Below are positions 1 to 6,634 of a stretch of 14,876 nucleotides of DNA, piece after piece. Numbering within the stretch: the first letter of the stretch is position 1; each line of letters begins with the position of its first letter. Origin of the DNA: an uncultured Collinsella sp. (lineage in GTDB: Bacteria > Actinomycetota > Coriobacteriia > Coriobacteriales > Coriobacteriaceae); assembly GCA_905209765.1 (NCBI GenBank), contig CAJLUE010000042.1, positions 1 to 14,876 of the forward strand, in the 5' to 3' direction. Made by a program: the position numbers and the translations under genes. Below the pieces are notes generated by a model, which was not told the origin of the DNA, made no database searches, and worked only from the letters and a program-made list of their open reading frames with translations.

Positions 1-889
1 AACCGGCGAACTGGGCGTCGGAGTGCATACGGCCCATGGTGTCGGTCATGCCGTAAGAGGCAGGGCCGGCGCCCATGTTGTCCGGGTGCAGGGTACGACC
101 AGTGCCGCCACCAGAAGCGACGGAGAAGTACTTCTTGCCAGCCTCGAGGCGCTCCTTCTTGTAGGTGCCAGCGACGGGGTGCTGGAAGCGCGTCGGGTTG
201 GTGGAGTTGCCGGTGATCGAGATGTCGACGTTCTCGTGCCACATGATGGCAACGCCCTCGCGGACGTCGTCGGCGCCGTAGCAGTTGACGGCGGCGCGGG
301 GACCATCGGAGTAGGGGATGGTCTCGACGACCTTGAGCTCGCCCGTGAAGTAGTCGAACTGGGTCTTCACGTAGGTGAAGCCGTTGATGCGGGCGATGAT
401 CTGAGCAGCGTCCTTGCCCAGACCGTTGAGGATGACGCGCAGCGGCTTCTTACGAGCCTTGTTGGCGTTCAGAGCCAGGCCGATAGCACCCTCAGCGGCA
501 GCGAAGGACTCGTGGCCGGCCAGGAAGGCGAAGCACTCGGTGTCGTCGGAGAGCAGCATAGCGCCCAGGTTGCCGTGGCCCAGACCGACCTTGCGGTCCT
601 CAGCGACGGAGCCGGGAACGGTGAAGGCCTGGATACCCTCGCCGATGATGGCAGCAGCCTCAGAAGCGGACTTGGCGCCACGCTTGACAGCGAGAGCGCA
701 GCCGAGGGTGTAGGCCCACTCGGCGTTCTGGAAGGCGATGGACTGGGTATTGTTGACGATCTCACGCGGGTTGAAGCCCTTGTCGGTGCAGATCTGCAGA
801 GCTTCCTCGAGGGAGGCGATGCCGTTGTCGGCGAGGCACTTGTTGATCTTGTCAGCGCGGCGCTCGTAACCTTCGAACGTAACAGTCAT
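1..889 (-). CDS. GGGtGRT-family protein (3' end outside the window)
   Basis: The first 296 residues are visible and the gene continues past the left edge. The family is recognised by its namesake motif GGGTGRT at residues 260-266 (bases 92-112), in the context VASGGGTGRTLHPDN. The start ATG at 889 follows a strong ribosome binding site (AAGGGAGGG, about 7 bases away). It lies 18 bp after the stop of the NifU-like scaffold gene, so the two are almost surely co-transcribed. The family is conserved in anaerobes and its biochemical role is, to my knowledge, not settled; its neighbour suggests a link to Fe-S metabolism, which is inference. No signal peptide or membrane segment is visible, so it should be cytoplasmic. 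Family members are usually a little over 300 residues, so little is likely missing. Family assignment is firm; function is open. Confidence 0.88.
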   Translation of the reverse strand, partial: MTVTFEGYERRADKINKCLADNGIASLEEALQICTDKGFNPREIVNNTQSIAFQNAEWAYTLGCALAVKRGAKSASEAAAIIGEGIQAFTVPGSVAEDRKVGLGHGNLGAMLLSDDTECFAFLAGHESFAAAEGAIGLALNANKARKKPLRVILNGLGKDAAQIIARINGFTYVKTQFDYFTGELKVVETIPYSDGPRAAVNCYGADDVREGVAIMWHENVDISITGNSTNPTRFQHPVAGTYKKERLEAGKKYFSVASGGGTGRTLHPDNMGAGPASYGMTDTMGRMHSDAQFAG

Positions 890-907
890 AGTTATTTCCC
901 TCCCTTT

Positions 908-1642
908 CTACTCGTGAACCGGGAACACGCTGGCGACGGAGTGAGTCTCCTCGTCGGTGCGCGGGTCGATGTACTTGGCAGCGTTCTCCCACTGACCATA
1001 GTGGCCCATAGCGCCAGCGATGGCCTCCTCGGGGGTCTTGCCGGCCTTGACGGCGTCGGTGAACTTGCCGAGGTTCAGGAACTCGAACGCGATGATCTCG
1101 TTCTTGTCGTTGAGAGCCATGCGGGTGACGTAGCCCTGGGCGAGCTCGAGGTAACGAGCGCCCTTGGCCTTGGTGCCGAACATAGTGCCGACCTGAGAGC
1201 GAAGGCCCTTGCCGAGGTCGTCGAGGGAGGCGCCCACGGGCAGGCCGCCCTCGGAGAACGCGGTCTGGCTGCGGCCGTAAACGATCTGCAGGAAGATCTC
1301 GCGCATAGCAACGTTAATGGCGTCGCAAACGAGGTCGGTGTTGAGGGCCTCGAGGATGGTCTTACCGGGAAGGATCTCGGAAGCCATGGCGGCAGAGTGG
1401 GTCATGCCCGAGCAGCCGATGGTCTCAACGAGGGCCTCCTCGATGATGCCGTCCTTGACGTTCAGCGTGAGCTTGCAGGCGCCCTGCTGAGGTGCGCACC
1501 AGCCCACACCGTGCGTAAGACCGGAGATGTCGGAAATCTCCTTAGCCTGGACCCACTTGCCCTCCTCGGGGATGGGCGCGGGGCCGTGGTATGCACCCTT
1601 GGCAACGGGGCACATGTTCTCCACTTCCTGTGAGTACTGCAT
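908..1642 (-). CDS. NifU-like iron-sulfur cluster assembly scaffold protein
   Basis: 244 residues. The middle resembles the NifU/IscU N-terminal scaffold fold: a cysteine in GWCAPQQGAC (C49, C56), a second in ETIGCSGMTHSAAMASEIL (C77) and a third at C106, in the order expected of cluster-ligating scaffold cysteines. An additional C-terminal part of about 120 residues (from about residue 125) is not typical of plain IscU/SufU. The expected role is to hold a nascent Fe-S cluster in the cytoplasm. The ATG at 1642 is chosen because GAGGAGAGG sits just upstream and the N-terminus MQYSQEVENMCP reads naturally; the open frame runs on to 1807 but that part crosses the promoter region. It is the first gene of a two-gene unit with the GGGtGRT gene. 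It is distinct from the SufU encoded at 3506-3940. Confidence 0.83.
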   Translation of the reverse strand: MQYSQEVENMCPVAKGAYHGPAPIPEEGKWVQAKEISDISGLTHGVGWCAPQQGACKLTLNVKDGIIEEALVETIGCSGMTHSAAMASEILPGKTILEALNTDLVCDAINVAMREIFLQIVYGRSQTAFSEGGLPVGASLDDLGKGLRSQVGTMFGTKAKGARYLELAQGYVTRMALNDKNEIIAFEFLNLGKFTDAVKAGKTPEEAIAGAMGHYGQWENAAKYIDPRTDEETHSVASVFPVHE

Positions 1643-1735
1643 GCCTCTCCTCTCTATCGTGTTGGCGTCCCGTCTGGGGGTCGTGGCTGGCGATTGCCGG
1701 GCGACCCTTCGAAAGGGACATGACATGCAGCCCCT

Positions 1736-1765
1736 ATAATACCGCGAAATGCACGGAATATTCGG
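1736..1765 (-). promoter_or_regulatory. Putative promoter and operator of the scaffold/GGGtGRT unit
   Basis: On the minus strand a -10-like TATTAT (1741-1736) is followed by GGGG. About 16 bases upstream, where a -35 box would lie, is the perfect 8-bp palindrome GAATATTC (1756-1763) within CGGAATATTCGG. The -35 itself is poor, which would fit an activator or repressor site overlapping it. This is inferred from position and symmetry only. Confidence 0.3.
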
Positions 1766-1895
1766 CGAACGGCTCAGTTTTCGTAGCGAGATGCGCGGAA
1801 CTTTCAATTGAAACGATTTAACTCTATGTTCTGTGGTCGCGAACTTCCGTAGAGGGGGTCCGTCTTGGGCAAGCTTTTGGTCAGCTTTTGTAAGC

Positions 1896-1920
1896 GTTGC
1901 AGGGGTTGACCTGTTGCAAC
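1896..1920. repeat. Imperfect palindrome GTTGCA...TGCAAC upstream of the RAYT-like gene
   Basis: Arms GTTGCA (1896-1901) and TGCAAC (1915-1920) flank GGTTGACC, which itself contains a -35-like TTGACC. It could be an operator for the downstream gene, but no good -10 box follows at the right distance. Confidence 0.3.
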
Positions 1921-2045
1921 GGTGCCGTTCGCCGCCTGTTTACTGCCTTTGGCCGCGTGAGTGTATTGTTTTGCGTGAATGTTTTGATGGCACGCTTCAA
2001 TCGTGCTGTATTGGATGGCAAGCAGATCCCGGCGAAGGGAGCGCC

Positions 2046-2849
2046 ATGCAGCGCGTTTGGAGAACGGTTACCGGCTTTTACCATGTCTGTGCCCGCGGTA
2101 CAGGCAAGCAACTGATCTTTGAGAACGATGCAGATCGCTGGGAGTTCCTGGAACTGATGCGTGAGTGCTGCCGCGATACCCGGGTGATTATTGTGGCGTG
2201 GTGTCTCATGGGCGACCACGTGGATCTGGTGCTATTGGATTACGAGGACGAAATGAGCGGGGCCATGCAGCGGCTGCTGTTGACGTATGCTCGTCGGTTT
2301 AATAAGCGCACTGGGCGCGCGGGCTGCTTGTTTCGTGAGCGTTTTGAGCGCCGTTCGCTCGATACCGACTGGCAGGTGATGGAGGCTATTCGCTCTGTAC
2401 ACGCTGGTCCGCAGGAGGCGGGTATTGCTCTGATTGAGCGCTATCCGTGGAGCAGCTTTGCCGAGTATCTACGGGCCTATGACAACGATATGACGAGGGG
2501 ATTTTCCTATCCTTCTTGCGTTCTTGAGCTTTTTGGTTCTGCCGAGGGCTTTATTGCCCATTCGCTTTCGGCGCCCGACGGCGGCGAGCCAGCGATGCCC
2601 GATATGGAAGAGACGGAGTGGGAGCGGCACGCCTTTGCCGAAAAGTTGGCGAAGGGGCTCGGGGTTCCGCTCCGCGGGGTTAAAGCCGCACCGCCGGCGC
2701 AGCGCAATATCGTTATCCTTGGATTGCACGATGCCGGCTTTACGGTGCGTCAGATTGAGCGGTATACGGGGATTGGTAAAAGCACCGTTTCTCGTATTGT
2801 GCGCGCCCGTGCGCGAACGGCGGTGAGGACTGGCGGAAACGTGGTGTAG
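2046..2849 (+). CDS. RAYT/Y1_Tnp-family protein with degenerate active site and C-terminal helix-turn-helix
   Basis: 267 residues. Residues 1-145 match the REP-associated tyrosine transposase layout: GFYHVCARG near the start, MGDHVDLVL (55-63) where active members have MPNHxHLLL, YARRFNKRTGRAGCLFRERF (81-100), then AIRSVHAGPQEAG (114-126) and YPWSSFAEY (133-141). Two catalytic positions are changed: the second histidine of the HUH pair is Asp60, and the nucleophilic tyrosine (family RYIxxNPxRAG) is Ser117. Residues 221-253 form a DnaA/sigma-like helix-turn-helix (FTVRQIERYTGIGKSTVSRIVR). The gene therefore looks like an intact DNA-binding protein that has lost single-strand nicking chemistry. 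The ATG at 2046 follows GAAGGGAG; the frame is open upstream to 1833, but family members start near this methionine. It has no partner genes. A decaying transposase is the alternative, but the long uninterrupted frame argues against that. Confidence 0.8.
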   Translation: MQRVWRTVTGFYHVCARGTGKQLIFENDADRWEFLELMRECCRDTRVIIVAWCLMGDHVDLVLLDYEDEMSGAMQRLLLTYARRFNKRTGRAGCLFRERFERRSLDTDWQVMEAIRSVHAGPQEAGIALIERYPWSSFAEYLRAYDNDMTRGFSYPSCVLELFGSAEGFIAHSLSAPDGGEPAMPDMEETEWERHAFAEKLAKGLGVPLRGVKAAPPAQRNIVILGLHDAGFTVRQIERYTGIGKSTVSRIVRARARTAVRTGGNVV

Positions 2850-3010
2850 GGCCGCCCGGGCACCGCAGCTGGGGTCGCCCATACGCCACAACCACTGTTC
2901 TAAAAGCTCGGTACGGTAACTGCACTTCTTAATTTGCATAGAACGATCGCCGCCATGCATAAAAAAACGCCTCAGCTCGCTTTTGCCCGTACCTACCCCC
3001 GTCTGCGCCG

Positions 3011-3033
3011 TGCAAAAAGCGGAGTTTTCTGCA
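3011..3033 (+). repeat. TGCA-bounded 23-bp repeat, copy 1
   Basis: Starts TGCAAAAA, ends GAGTTTTCTGCA, and is itself an imperfect inverted repeat (TGCAAAAA against TTTTCTGCA). Its right half matches copy 2 (3220-3242, opposite strand) with one mismatch in 12 bases, and the preceding TGCGCCG matches that copy's TGCGGCG. Confidence 0.5.
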
Positions 3034-3219
3034 TCGTGGTGCTGTCGGCACCGCTGCAATTTTGCAACATACGGGCCCCGAAGCTATTTATACCTGCCGA
3101 TGTGCCCCCAAAGCTCATGTTTGCGCCCCCTGAGGCCGCGATACCTGTTCTAAAACGCAATATAAAGGCGCCTGGAGATGTTGATTAACGCTTCCGATGC
3201 GTATGCACACGACTTGTCG

Positions 3220-3242
3220 TGCAGAATACTCGAAAAAATGCA
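3220..3242 (-). repeat. TGCA-bounded 23-bp repeat, copy 2 (inverted)
   Basis: Read on the minus strand it starts TGCATTTTTT and ends GAGTATTCTGCA, preceded by TGCGGCG. It has the same length and ends as copy 1 at 3011-3033 and lies about 190 bp away in opposite orientation. The left half differs between copies (A-run versus T-run). Confidence 0.5.
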
Positions 3243-3441
3243 CGCCGCACCCTATGGGACCCGTCCGCGGCAGGCGCGAGTCGAGCCGGAGCCCGGCAAG
3301 ACGAGGCTTGGGACATTGCCTGGCGTGCCTGTGGCCCTGCCGCAAGCCTTTGGTACGGTGGAAAACGCTCGTGTTTGCGGTTGGCCGTGCGATAAATGAC
3401 AGATGGGGCGCCGGACGCGTGGGCTGTGTGCGCTCGTTATG

Positions 3442-3475
3442 AAAAAAACCGGGCCGCCCGTATCGGGCGGCCCGG
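3442..3475 (-). terminator. Strong intrinsic terminator of the suf operon
   Basis: A perfect 12-bp GC-rich stem (CCGGGCCGCCCG, 3449-3460, with its complement at 3464-3475) has a 3-base loop and, on the minus strand, is followed by seven T residues (A-run 3442-3448). It begins 30 bp after the sufU stop codon. There is no T-run on the plus-strand side, so it is one-directional. Confidence 0.92.
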
Positions 3476-3505
3476 CAATCAAAATCCTTGGATTCGGGGC
3501 ATCCG

Positions 3506-3940
3506 TTATTGGTTAGCTTGCCCCTCGAGCATGCCGTCGAGGGTGCGCCAGGCGAGCTCGGCGCACTTGACGCGGGCGGGCATGTGCGAGATGTCCTGGA
3601 GCTGGGCGGCCTCGTCCAGGTCTTCCAGGTCCTCCTCGGAGAGCTGCTCGCCGCGGATCATCGCCAGGAAGAGCTCTGCCAGACGACGAGCCTCCTCGAC
3701 CGTCTCTCCGGTGATGAGGTCGGCCATGATATCGGCGCTGGCCTGGCTGATGGCGCAGCCATGACCGGTAAATGAGGCCTCCTCGATCACGCCGTTCTCG
3801 ACACGCAGCTGCAAGGTGAGCTCGTCGCCGCAGCTGGGGTTGATGCCGTCGTGCTCGTGCGTGGGGGCGTCCATCTCGTACTTGTAGTCGGGGTGCGAGT
3901 TGTGCTCCATAAACGTGGTGGAGGTGTACAGATTACCCAT
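3506..3940 (-). CDS. sufU: SufU, zinc-dependent sulfur-transfer partner of SufS
   Basis: 144 residues. The SufU signature is complete: Cys37-Gly-Asp39 in INPSCGDEL, Cys62 in GHGCAISQAS and Cys126 in VKCAELAW, matching the Cys/Asp/Cys/Cys zinc site of Gram-positive SufU. The segment between the second and third cysteines (about residues 96-118, acidic, with EEDLEDLDEAAQL) is the insertion that separates SufU from IscU. In the SUF pathway SufU accepts persulfide sulfur from SufS and passes it to SufBCD, in the cytoplasm. The ATG at 3940 is chosen because the first eight bases overlap the sufS stop (ATGGGTAA), giving translational coupling, with GGAG upstream inside sufS. The frame is open upstream to 4045 but that lies inside sufS. 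Last gene of the operon, followed by a terminator. Confidence 0.93.
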   Translation of the reverse strand: MGNLYTSTTFMEHNSHPDYKYEMDAPTHEHDGINPSCGDELTLQLRVENGVIEEASFTGHGCAISQASADIMADLITGETVEEARRLAELFLAMIRGEQLSEEDLEDLDEAAQLQDISHMPARVKCAELAWRTLDGMLEGQANQ

Positions 3941-5258
3941 TGAACGTGCTCCAAACGTGATGCAGGCCGGCGATGAACTTGTCGATGTCGGCCTTGTCGT
4001 TGTAGAAGGCCACGCTGGCGCGGCAGCAGGCGAGGTTCTCGACACCCAGCCAGGTAAGCAGCGGCTGCGCGCAGTGGTGACCGGCGCGGATGCAGACGCC
4101 GTCCATGTCCATGATGCTCGCGACGTCGTGCGGGTGGATGCCCTTGACGTTAAAGCTCACGACCCCGTGGTGGTTGTCCCAGTAGATGGAGCCGATGATC
4201 TGGACAAAGTCGAGCTGCATGAGTTCGCCCATCAGATAGTGGACGAGTGCCTGCTCGCGGGCCTGGATGTTTTCGTAGCCAACGGTGTTGACGAGGTAAT
4301 CAAGAGCCGCGCCTGTGGCGAAGATGCCGGCGGCGTCCTGCGTGCCGGCCTCAAACTTCTCGGGGACGGGCGCCCAGACGGCGTCTTGCTCGGTGACCGA
4401 ATCGATCATCTCGCCGCCGGTGAGCATGGGCGGCATGGCGTTGAGCAGGTCCATCTTGCCCCACAGCACGCCGATGCCCATGGGGCCCATGGCCTTGTGC
4501 GCGCTAAAGGCAAAGAAGTCGGCGCCCAAATCGGCCACGTTGACCGGCATGTGCGGCAGCGACTGCGCGCCGTCGACGACCAGGTAGCCGCCGTACTTGT
4601 GCACGAGCTTGCCGAGGTTCTTGACCGGGTTCTCGACGCCTAGCACGTTGGAGACCTGACCCACGGCCAGAATCTTGGTCTTGGGACCCACCTTGGCCAG
4701 AACTTCCTCGGTGGTGAGCTGGCCGGTCTTGGTGGGATAGAGGTAGACGAGCTTGGCGCCGGTTTCGCGGCAGACCTGCTGCCATGGAATCAGGTTGGAG
4801 TGGTGCTCCATGATGGTGATGACGACCTCGTCGCCCGGCTCGAGGACTGTGGGCGCAAAGCTCTTGGCGACCAGGTTGAGCGACTCGCTCGTGTTGCGGG
4901 TAAAGACGACCTCGTTGGCCTGAGCGGCGCCGATGACGTCGGCGATCTGCTGGCGGACCTTAGCGATGGCATCGGTGGCCTCGACGGACAACGAGTACAA
5001 GCCGCGCAGCGGGTTGGCGTTCATGCGCTGGTAGAAATCGCGCTCGGCGTCGAGTACGCAAGCGGGGCGCTGCGCGGTGGCGGCGCTATCGAGGAAGGCG
5101 ATCTCGGGGTGCTGCTGGAACAGCGGGAACTGTGCCTTGTAGGGGTTGGTCTCGATGTCGACGGTAGGCCAGCCGCGCGAGGCCTCGTCGCTGGCGTCGA
5201 GCTCCATGGGCTCGGGGGCGGTGCAGGTATCGCATTTAACGTGCTCGGTATCGATCAT
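3933..5258 (-). CDS. sufS: SufS, group II cysteine desulfurase (PLP enzyme)
   Basis: 441 residues. It removes sulfur from L-cysteine as a persulfide, giving alanine. Visible features are the N-terminal LDSAATAQRP (56-65), NTSESLNLVA (122-131), the HH pair EHHSN (151-155), the cofactor aspartate region VVDGAQ (227-232), the PLP lysine Lys255 in SAHKAMGPMGIG, and the active-site Cys396 in IRAGHHCAQPL. Family members are about 405-415 residues; the extra length is an N-terminal stretch of about 35 residues containing a CDTC pair (Cys9, Cys12), which is unusual. The ATG at 5258 overlaps the sufD stop as ATGA with AGGAG just upstream, supporting this start; Met18 is a less likely alternative. The 3' end overlaps sufU by 8 bases. 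Confidence 0.95.
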   Translation of the reverse strand: MIDTEHVKCDTCTAPEPMELDASDEASRGWPTVDIETNPYKAQFPLFQQHPEIAFLDSAATAQRPACVLDAERDFYQRMNANPLRGLYSLSVEATDAIAKVRQQIADVIGAAQANEVVFTRNTSESLNLVAKSFAPTVLEPGDEVVITIMEHHSNLIPWQQVCRETGAKLVYLYPTKTGQLTTEEVLAKVGPKTKILAVGQVSNVLGVENPVKNLGKLVHKYGGYLVVDGAQSLPHMPVNVADLGADFFAFSAHKAMGPMGIGVLWGKMDLLNAMPPMLTGGEMIDSVTEQDAVWAPVPEKFEAGTQDAAGIFATGAALDYLVNTVGYENIQAREQALVHYLMGELMQLDFVQIIGSIYWDNHHGVVSFNVKGIHPHDVASIMDMDGVCIRAGHHCAQPLLTWLGVENLACCRASVAFYNDKADIDKFIAGLHHVWSTFNG

Positions 5259-6634
5259 GCGAGCTCCTCTTCAAAGTTATCGATCAGGTTGTTGCCCAGA
5301 CGGACGACGGCGGCGCGGGTGCGCTCGTCGGTGGCGGAAAGCGCGGCGTCCTCCAGCTTGGCGCGGATGAACAGATCCTCGGCGGCGTTTTGGTCAAGAC
5401 CGCGGCAGGCCAGGTAGAACAGCTGCTCGTCGCGGACGTGACCGATCGTGGCACCGTGGTTGCCGGCGACGTCGTCCTCGTCGCACAGGATGACGGGGAC
5501 GGTCTTGTTGTCGACGCCCTTGTTGGCCAAAAGCACCGTCTCGCGCTCGGTGCCGGTTGCGCCCTTGCAGCCGTGCACGAGGTCGATGGTGCCGCGGTAG
5601 ACCTTCTTGGACGTGCCGGTCAGCACGCCGTTGGCGTCGATCTCGCACTCGGTCTTGCGGCCGCGGTGGCGCAGCTCGTAGTTAAAGTCGCGCACCTGCT
5701 CGCGGGCACCCAGGTAATCGGTATCGATTGTCACCTTGGCGGTGTCGCCCAGCAAGTCGCCGGCAAGGCCGGTAGCGCTGGCGCCGGCACCCAGGACAGT
5801 GTGCTGCACGTTGACGCGCGCGCCCTCGTCCAGGAACAGGCCGGTGTCGTCGAGCGCGATCCAGCTGTCGTCGAGCGTCTGCGTGCAGGTCACGTTGACG
5901 GTGGCGTACTCGTGGGCGCACGCGCGTAGCACGGAACCCACGACGCCCTCGCCGGCAACGGGGGAGTCCAGGGCAATCTTCAGGTCGAGCGTTGCCTGCG
6001 GATGGGCGACGACATCGATGGCGGCAATCGCAGCCGCTGCGTCGACGCCATTCACGCGCACGGTAACCGTGGCGTGCTTGTATGCGGGCACATCGATGAC
6101 GACGCGCTTGGTGGCGTGGTCGGCCAGGTAGGTGTAGGCAGCCTCGCCCATACCGGTCTCGAAGGCCTCGGCAGGGGAGAGTTCCTCCTCGAGCTTGATA
6201 GCGCCGGCCTGGTAGACAGAGGTGGCGGGCACGTCGAGCTCGGTTTCTGGTGTGATGCGGTCGCGGTCGGCGGCATCACCGGGGGCGGAGGCGCGGCGCT
6301 CGGGGAAGCGCTCGGCCATGGCTTCCATGGCGGCGTCGAACGCGTCGTCCGAGCCGGCAAACTGCTCGCCCAGGCCCTCGACCTCAACGGCCTCGGCGGG
6401 GGCGGCAGCAAGCTCGTCCGAAAGCTCGAGCTTGGTCTGGTTCATCTTGAGCCAGCCCCATGTGGCGGCCGGCATCGCGTTGACGCCCCCGATCTCCTGC
6501 AGCACGCCGTCTCGGGGCTCCGACCCTCCTCGCGTACCTTTAGTACGCGTCGTCGGGCTCGTCGCTCCCGATACGTCGCACTGCAGAAGCTCGGATGACG
6601 TAAATGCGTTCGGCGTGTTGGTTTCCTGTTTCAT
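5255..6634 (-). CDS. sufD: SufD, Fe-S cluster assembly scaffold subunit, with an inserted palindromic element near its N-terminus
   Basis: 459 residues. SufD pairs with SufB and the SufC ATPase in the SufBC2D scaffold. The C-terminal half carries the SufB/SufD beta-helix core and the family hallmark region CDEDDVAGNHGATIGHV, then DEQLFYLACRGL and the C-terminal helical part. The N-terminal motif VNAMPAATWGWLKMN (51-65) is typical of SufD, but is preceded by about 34 residues (roughly 14-48) of low-complexity, Gly/Thr/Arg-rich peptide encoded by a palindromic DNA element (6490-6593) that keeps the frame open. The ATG at 6634 overlaps the sufB stop as TAATG, so coupled initiation upstream of the element is likely; Met54 (ATG at 6475) could serve as a second start giving a more standard protein. 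It ends in an ATGA overlap with sufS. Confidence 0.9.
   Translation of the reverse strand: MKQETNTPNAFTSSELLQCDVSGATSPTTRTKGTRGGSEPRDGVLQEIGGVNAMPAATWGWLKMNQTKLELSDELAAAPAEAVEVEGLGEQFAGSDDAFDAAMEAMAERFPERRASAPGDAADRDRITPETELDVPATSVYQAGAIKLEEELSPAEAFETGMGEAAYTYLADHATKRVVIDVPAYKHATVTVRVNGVDAAAAIAAIDVVAHPQATLDLKIALDSPVAGEGVVGSVLRACAHEYATVNVTCTQTLDDSWIALDDTGLFLDEGARVNVQHTVLGAGASATGLAGDLLGDTAKVTIDTDYLGAREQVRDFNYELRHRGRKTECEIDANGVLTGTSKKVYRGTIDLVHGCKGATGTERETVLLANKGVDNKTVPVILCDEDDVAGNHGATIGHVRDEQLFYLACRGLDQNAAEDLFIRAKLEDAALSATDERTRAAVVRLGNNLIDNFEEELA
6490..6593. repeat. ~104-bp REP/MITE-like imperfect palindrome inside sufD
   Basis: The innermost stem is perfect: CGCGTAC (6531-6537), loop CTTTA, GTACGCG (6543-6549). 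It continues outward as an imperfect hairpin to paired CTGCAG hexamers at 6497-6502 and 6581-6586 and on to CGA/TCG at 6490/6593; by hand, about 36 of 48 positions pair with 3 unpaired bases. CTGCAG to CTGCAG is 90 bp, exactly 30 codons, so sufD stays in frame. This size and symmetry are typical of REP/BIME or MITE-type elements, not of a protein-coding segment. A single copy is seen in this window. Confidence 0.72.

Larger units (their letters stand above)
1643..2045. other. 403-bp gene-free divergent intergenic region
   Basis: It separates the minus-strand Fe-S scaffold unit from the plus-strand RAYT-like gene and must hold both promoters. The left part gives the scaffold gene a leader of roughly 90 bases containing a small hairpin (CCCTT-CGA-AAGGG, 1705-1717). 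The right part carries an imperfect palindrome at 1896-1920. Small open frames cross the region but have no convincing ribosome binding sites or recognisable products. Confidence 0.6.
2850..3441. other. Gene-free region carrying short repeats, downstream of the RAYT-like gene
   Basis: About 590 bp between the RAYT-like stop and the suf terminator. I see no credible gene: the open frames here lack properly spaced ribosome binding sites and recognisable sequence. It contains a pair of 23-bp TGCA-bounded repeats (3011-3033 and 3220-3242), an 11-mer CTGTTCTAAAA occurring twice in the same orientation (2895-2905 and 3145-3155), and small inverted repeats (GGTGC-TGTCG-GCACC at 3038-3052; TGCAA-TT-TTGCA a few bases on). 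The part to about 3240 is more AT-rich than the flanking genes, which suggests remnant mobile or regulatory DNA. Confidence 0.55.

Noticed and set aside
23..1633. Long plus-strand open frame (536 codons) across the GGGtGRT/scaffold genes
   Set aside because: It is an antisense shadow of two well-recognised genes caused by GC-rich third positions; it has no recognisable domains and no matching ribosome binding site.
1833..2045. N-terminal extension of the RAYT-like protein to the open-frame start at 1833
   Set aside because: The extension has no family similarity and covers likely promoter sequence; the ATG at 2046 has a ribosome binding site and the family-like start.
3011..3242. CRISPR array formed by the short repeats
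   Set aside because: Only two copies in opposite orientation with no regular spacers and no cas genes nearby.
3178..3399. Possible 73-codon gene downstream of the RAYT-like gene
   Set aside because: GGAG is immediately next to the ATG, which is too close to work as a ribosome binding site, and the peptide resembles nothing known.
6481..6600. TGACG on both sides of the sufD palindrome as a target-site duplication
   Set aside because: Only 5 bp, offset from the palindrome ends by unequal distances, with a spacing that does not keep frame; chance is likely.
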